Shown here one piece after another: positions 60,220 through 64,000 of a DNA stretch of 64,000 nt. The translations under genes were made by a program, and so were the position numbers. Origin of the DNA: Psychrobacter sp. FME13 (GTDB lineage: Bacteria; Pseudomonadota; Gammaproteobacteria; Pseudomonadales; Moraxellaceae); NCBI RefSeq assembly GCF_014861395.1, contig NZ_RRYV01000002.1:1-64000 (forward strand), written 5' to 3'. Under the pieces are notes generated by a model that was not told the origin of the DNA, did no database searches, and saw only the letters and a program-made list of their open reading frames with translations. Position 1 is the stretch's first letter, and the number at the start of each line of letters is the position of its first letter.

Positions 60220-63200
60220 ATGAAAGAGAAACTTGCTATATTAAAAAGACTTCGGACCGCGCTTGCCAGCTTCAAGGCGTCTGATAATATTCAAAGCCGC
60301 GCAAGCACTGCTAAAGACTTGTTATCTGTCTTAAAAGAGCTGGGTGCGTTCGCCAAGTTAAAAACAGACAACACGGTGCAGTCGAACACAGGTACTAAAG
60401 ATCAGTCCAGCCAAATGGTTGACCGATCTAGTATTGCGGTTCCTGAAAAGGCGGCCGCCCGCCAAAAAGCCAATGACGCCGCTATCGAGTTGCTGGCAAG
60501 CATTAAAGAGCAAGGCTTAACCCGTGACGACTTAACCGATGAGCAGTTAGAAACACTTGCTAAATATACCGGTAGTGGTGGCGGATTAAAGGCTAAAGCC
60601 GATGAGAACGGTAAGCGGCTTCGTGGTAGTCAGTACGAGTATTATACGCCGCTAGATGTTGCTAGCGCCTTGTGGGACTTAGCAAGCGAGACGGGGTTTA
60701 GTGGCGGCAAGGTGCTTGACCCAAGTGCGGGGACCGGTGTGTTTGCAGCGACTAGCCCAGAAAGCGCTGTTATTGATAGTATCGAGCTTGATGAGACATC
60801 GGGGGCCATTGCTCAATTACTGAATGATGGTGAGCGCAGTAAAACGATTATCTCTCCTTTTGAGGCGCAGGCCAAAATCATGGCGAACAATAGCCTTGAT
60901 ATGATTATTACTAACGTACCGTTTGGTGGTAACAAGGTGCGCGGTGACAATCCGAAAGAGGATGACTGCTATAGAAAAGAGTCGCTTGAGAATTACTTTA
61001 TTTTAAGATCACTTGAGAAGCTAAAATATGGCGGATTAGCGGTATTTATCACGCCCACTTCGGTCGTATCAGGACGCGCGAACGATAAGAAAAAACTACG
61101 CAAGCTCACCAGCCTAAAAGCCGACTTCTTGGGGGCATATCGTATGCCAACAGAGGTTTTTGATCAAACTGGCGCAAGTGTTGTGACTGATGTTGTTATC
61201 TATCGCAAACACAGTAGCGATGCCACAGATCAGATAATGGACCTATACAATGGCGGCGGTATTGATACCCTTGCTCAATCAAAAGTATTTTGGGATGACT
61301 ACCTAAGCGGTGATTACTTTAAAAAAGCTGAACATAAAAAATTCATCTTAGGTGACGAAACTACAACCATAAACCAATGGGGTAAAGAGATTGAGACCGT
61401 TAAGGAGAATAAGAAAAACCCTAAAGTGTCAAAAATGCTTAAAAAGTTTGGTGACAGCCGTATCGACTGGGATATGTTGGGTTCGGCAGGTGTTGAAATT
61501 ATTGATTACAAAAACGGCGATGTCGTATTTCAAGATGGCAAGCAATTAGAGTATCAAGACGGACGCTGGCAGGCGATAGAAAAAGAAGTGACTAGCACTG
61601 AGCTTGAGATACAAAAACAACTTGCCAGCATGGGTAGTGCTATCGACATGGTGATGGCTCGCGTGACCTATGAGCAGATAAGCGCCACGTTTGAGTATAG
61701 CCAAAAAACGGGTCAAGCAGGATTAATCCCTAGCGATGCTTTGTCCATGTTAGATCGCGCCTCAAAAAGTGCCATCGCTGATCGCCCCGCTGCATGGAAT
61801 TGTGTATTGTGTGCGCAAGCTATCCGGGAGGCTATTGAGCTACATGAATATGGCTATGACTTTAAGAATGGCGAGCCTGAAATCACAGATTTTATGAAAT
61901 ACGCCTTTTTAGATGGCAAAAACGCTAAGTTATCTGGTGACGCCAAGCAAGATCATAAATTCGTAGCACTGTATTATGCCAATGGCAAGTATAACGACGC
62001 TTGGCTTGGTAATATAAATAGCGAGGTTGTCGATAATGGCGCCGCTAAGAGTTATCAAAGCGTTATTGCACGTATTCAGTACGAAAATAAAAGCCTTCAT
62101 ATCACGCCTGAGCAGCTAAAACAGATTGATCCTACCGCTGATCCTATCAATAACGATGACTGGTTTGTCAATCATGATGGCAGCCAAATTATCGCCGCTA
62201 ATGACTTCTTAGTCGGTAGTTTGTCGGACCGCTTAAAAGATATTGATAAGCAGATTGAACTTACTAATAATGAGCAGATTAAAGCCAAACTTATTAAGCA
62301 AAAATCTATTGCCCGTGACAGTGTGGCGCGTATCGATGTTAAGCGCCTTGAGCTTGATCTTCGTACCCCGCTTATTAGTGCTGAAGACAAGGTAAGGTTT
62401 TTAAAGCAAACGGTCCATAAAGACGCTTTTGTCGCTTATAACGCACAAGGTCGCGGCATTGCAGATATCGATATTAAAGGCAGTAGCACCAAAGACAGTC
62501 TTGAGAAAAAAGACAAGGACAAGCTGTATAATCGTATCGGTGATTGGCTTGGCAAAGGAACCGTCACGCTAGGCAGCGTTAAGCTTGAGACTATGAGCCA
62601 GCGTGAGGCCCTAAACTGGATGACGGAGCAGATCAATACCGCTAACATCAAGTTTAATTCATGGGTTAAAGCCAATAAAAACATCATGTCAGGTCTTGAG
62701 GATATGATGACCAATGAAGACAATTTATATTTCACTCAGAATGCAGATGAGACGCCGATTGATATTGCTGGCATGAACCCCGAACTTAGCTTGCATGGCT
62801 ATCAGAATGCCGAGGTGCGCAAGCAAGGCCGCTTCTTTGGCGGTATTAACGGCTTTGGCGTCGGACTTGGTAAAACCTTCACCTCACTTGCCAGCGTCCA
62901 GCATGTGCATAATATTGGCGTTAAAAAGAAAACAATTTTTGTGGTTCCTAACAGCGTGTTGTCCAACTGGCGCAAAGAGGCTGCTTTTGCTTATCAAAAT
63001 ACCGATGATTGTATTTTTGTGGGCCTACGTGAGGATGGTGAAAAATTCCGTGTCATGTCAAACAAATATGACGAGGACTTACTAAGCGCTATCGATGGCA
63101 AGTACCGCAAAATATTCATGACGTTTGAGGCGTTCAAGCGCATTCGCTTAAAGGACAGCACACTAGGCGATTATGCGGACTACATCAAACAAAACGATAC

Positions 63201-64000
63201 CGCCTTTTCAGAAAAAGAGTTGCAAAAAGACAATGAGAAAGTAAATGGTTTAACCGCTGATCTTATCGAGCGTTTGACGATGAACAGTAACGCGCCATTT
63301 TTGGAAGATATGCGCGTAGATAGCGTGGTGATCGATGAGGCCCACGCCTTTAAAAACTCGATTACCGCACCTAACACTGACGACCGCATTAAATACCTAT
63401 CACAGCCTGGTCAATCAGCGCGTGGTGAGGATGCGCAAGCCAAGCTTTGGTATGTGCGTGGCAGCACGCCTAATAACGATGGTGTACAGCTACTCACAGC
63501 GACGCCTATCACCAATAGTCCGCTTGAGATTTACTCTATGTTATCGCTGGCAAGCGGCCGTGATACGATTAATAAAATGTGCGGCGGTATCAATGGCGCT
63601 GATGACTTCATTCAGATCATGTGCCAGATTCAAGAAGAGGTGATGCCCACTATTGATGGCGGCGAACGCTCGCAAAACGTCTTTACCGGTATTCGCAACG
63701 CTAATATCTTGCGTACTGTCATTGGATCAAATGCGGTTATTAAAGACGCGCAAGATGTCGGTATGTCGGTGGTTATCCCAGATCGTGAAGAGGTCGCCGT
63801 TGAGGTTAATTTAGGCGAAGGCGTAACGGATCAGCTGCGTATGTTCCAAGATGCTTATACCATCGCTAAACAGGTTGAAAAAGATCAGCTCGATAATGAG
63901 CTTAACAACCCCAATCACCCGCAAAGCCCGTTTAACCCCAATAGCCCGTTTAGTATTATTCAAAAAAAGTACGGCGAAGAAGTGGAGTTGATGGCTCACC
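60220..64000 (+). CDS. DarB-like methyltransferase-helicase, 3'-truncated by the window
   Basis: At least 1260 residues; the frame stays open to the end of the window. N6-adenine methyltransferase: DPSAGTGVFAA (from D167) and NVPFGG (from 232, in place of the usual NPPF). SF2 helicase: GFGVGLGKTFTSLAS (Walker A 880-886), IFVVPNSVLSNWRKE, DEAH at 1039, LLTATPITNSPLE. This is the layout of P1 DarB and strawberry-notch-type phage proteins that travel with the DNA and counter restriction. Own late promoter, good AGG ribosome site. Confidence 0.85.
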   Translation, partial: MKEKLAILKRLRTALASFKASDNIQSRASTAKDLLSVLKELGAFAKLKTDNTVQSNTGTKDQSSQMVDRSSIAVPEKAAARQKANDAAIELLASIKEQGLTRDDLTDEQLETLAKYTGSGGGLKAKADENGKRLRGSQYEYYTPLDVASALWDLASETGFSGGKVLDPSAGTGVFAATSPESAVIDSIELDETSGAIAQLLNDGERSKTIISPFEAQAKIMANNSLDMIITNVPFGGNKVRGDNPKEDDCYRKESLENYFILRSLEKLKYGGLAVFITPTSVVSGRANDKKKLRKLTSLKADFLGAYRMPTEVFDQTGASVVTDVVIYRKHSSDATDQIMDLYNGGGIDTLAQSKVFWDDYLSGDYFKKAEHKKFILGDETTTINQWGKEIETVKENKKNPKVSKMLKKFGDSRIDWDMLGSAGVEIIDYKNGDVVFQDGKQLEYQDGRWQAIEKEVTSTELEIQKQLASMGSAIDMVMARVTYEQISATFEYSQKTGQAGLIPSDALSMLDRASKSAIADRPAAWNCVLCAQAIREAIELHEYGYDFKNGEPEITDFMKYAFLDGKNAKLSGDAKQDHKFVALYYANGKYNDAWLGNINSEVVDNGAAKSYQSVIARIQYENKSLHITPEQLKQIDPTADPINNDDWFVNHDGSQIIAANDFLVGSLSDRLKDIDKQIELTNNEQIKAKLIKQKSIARDSVARIDVKRLELDLRTPLISAEDKVRFLKQTVHKDAFVAYNAQGRGIADIDIKGSSTKDSLEKKDKDKLYNRIGDWLGKGTVTLGSVKLETMSQREALNWMTEQINTANIKFNSWVKANKNIMSGLEDMMTNEDNLYFTQNADETPIDIAGMNPELSLHGYQNAEVRKQGRFFGGINGFGVGLGKTFTSLASVQHVHNIGVKKKTIFVVPNSVLSNWRKEAAFAYQNTDDCIFVGLREDGEKFRVMSNKYDEDLLSAIDGKYRKIFMTFEAFKRIRLKDSTLGDYADYIKQNDTAFSEKELQKDNEKVNGLTADLIERLTMNSNAPFLEDMRVDSVVIDEAHAFKNSITAPNTDDRIKYLSQPGQSARGEDAQAKLWYVRGSTPNNDGVQLLTATPITNSPLEIYSMLSLASGRDTINKMCGGINGADDFIQIMCQIQEEVMPTIDGGERSQNVFTGIRNANILRTVIGSNAVIKDAQDVGMSVVIPDREEVAVEVNLGEGVTDQLRMFQDAYTIAKQVEKDQLDNELNNPNHPQSPFNPNSPFSIIQKKYGEEVELMAH

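Overview
This window looks like the left and middle part of a large contractile-tailed (myovirus-type) temperate phage or prophage. The host is probably a member of the Moraxellaceae, most likely Psychrobacter. That host assignment is inference from moderate GC content, gene vocabulary and the style of the proteins; no host marker gene is present. The left end carries a short piece of tRNA 3' end (181-203), the usual footprint of an attachment site, so the first ~180 bp are probably host chromosome. The far phage end and the integrase are not in the window.

Layout. (1) 294-8161: a leftward early operon with an AlpA/Xis-like protein, a DnaQ-type exonuclease and a degenerate copy of it, two HNH endonucleases, an SSB-like protein and a Sak4-like recombination ATPase, interleaved with small unknown genes. 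(2) 8170-9180: the immunity region, with an autocleavable S24-type repressor, two divergent promoters and at least four 16-bp operators. (3) 9178-18369: the rightward early/middle operon: Cro-like, ribbon-helix-helix, Rha and antirepressor genes, an O-like replication protein with four iterons inside its gene, a P-like loader, a methyltransferase-like protein, a DUF1064-like nuclease, a BRO-BRO-DUF6378 fusion and an XRE-type regulator. (4) 18370-64000: the late region, cut into short transcription units: tail lysin, Mrr-like nuclease, protease-like protein, terminase, fibre, capsid, sheath, baseplate, tube, repeat-bearing tail protein, spike, portal, a Dar-related polyvalent protein, lysis genes, a Tad2-like anti-Thoeris protein, and the 5' 3.8 kb of a DarB-like methyltransferase-helicase.

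The main new observation is a late-promoter family. The element GGAACAC(C/A) occurs ten times between genes. In every case it is followed after 25-26 bp by a TAnnnT-like -10 box, with no recognisable -35, and most copies lie 65-85 bp before a start codon. Several follow directly on a rho-independent terminator. At seven copies the -10/+1 region is also the left arm of an inverted repeat whose right arm covers the Shine-Dalgarno or start codon of the next gene. Read-through RNA should therefore hide the ribosome site, whereas RNA started at the promoter should not. This is the logic known from phage T4 gene e, apparently applied here across the late genome.

The early genes replicate DNA from the iteron origin and supply recombination functions. 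An unknown activator, for which the XRE protein at 16797 is one candidate, would then switch on the insulated late units. Several late genes look aimed at the host-phage conflict (Mrr-like nuclease, DarA/DdrB-like and DarB-like polyvalent proteins, Tad2-like domain).
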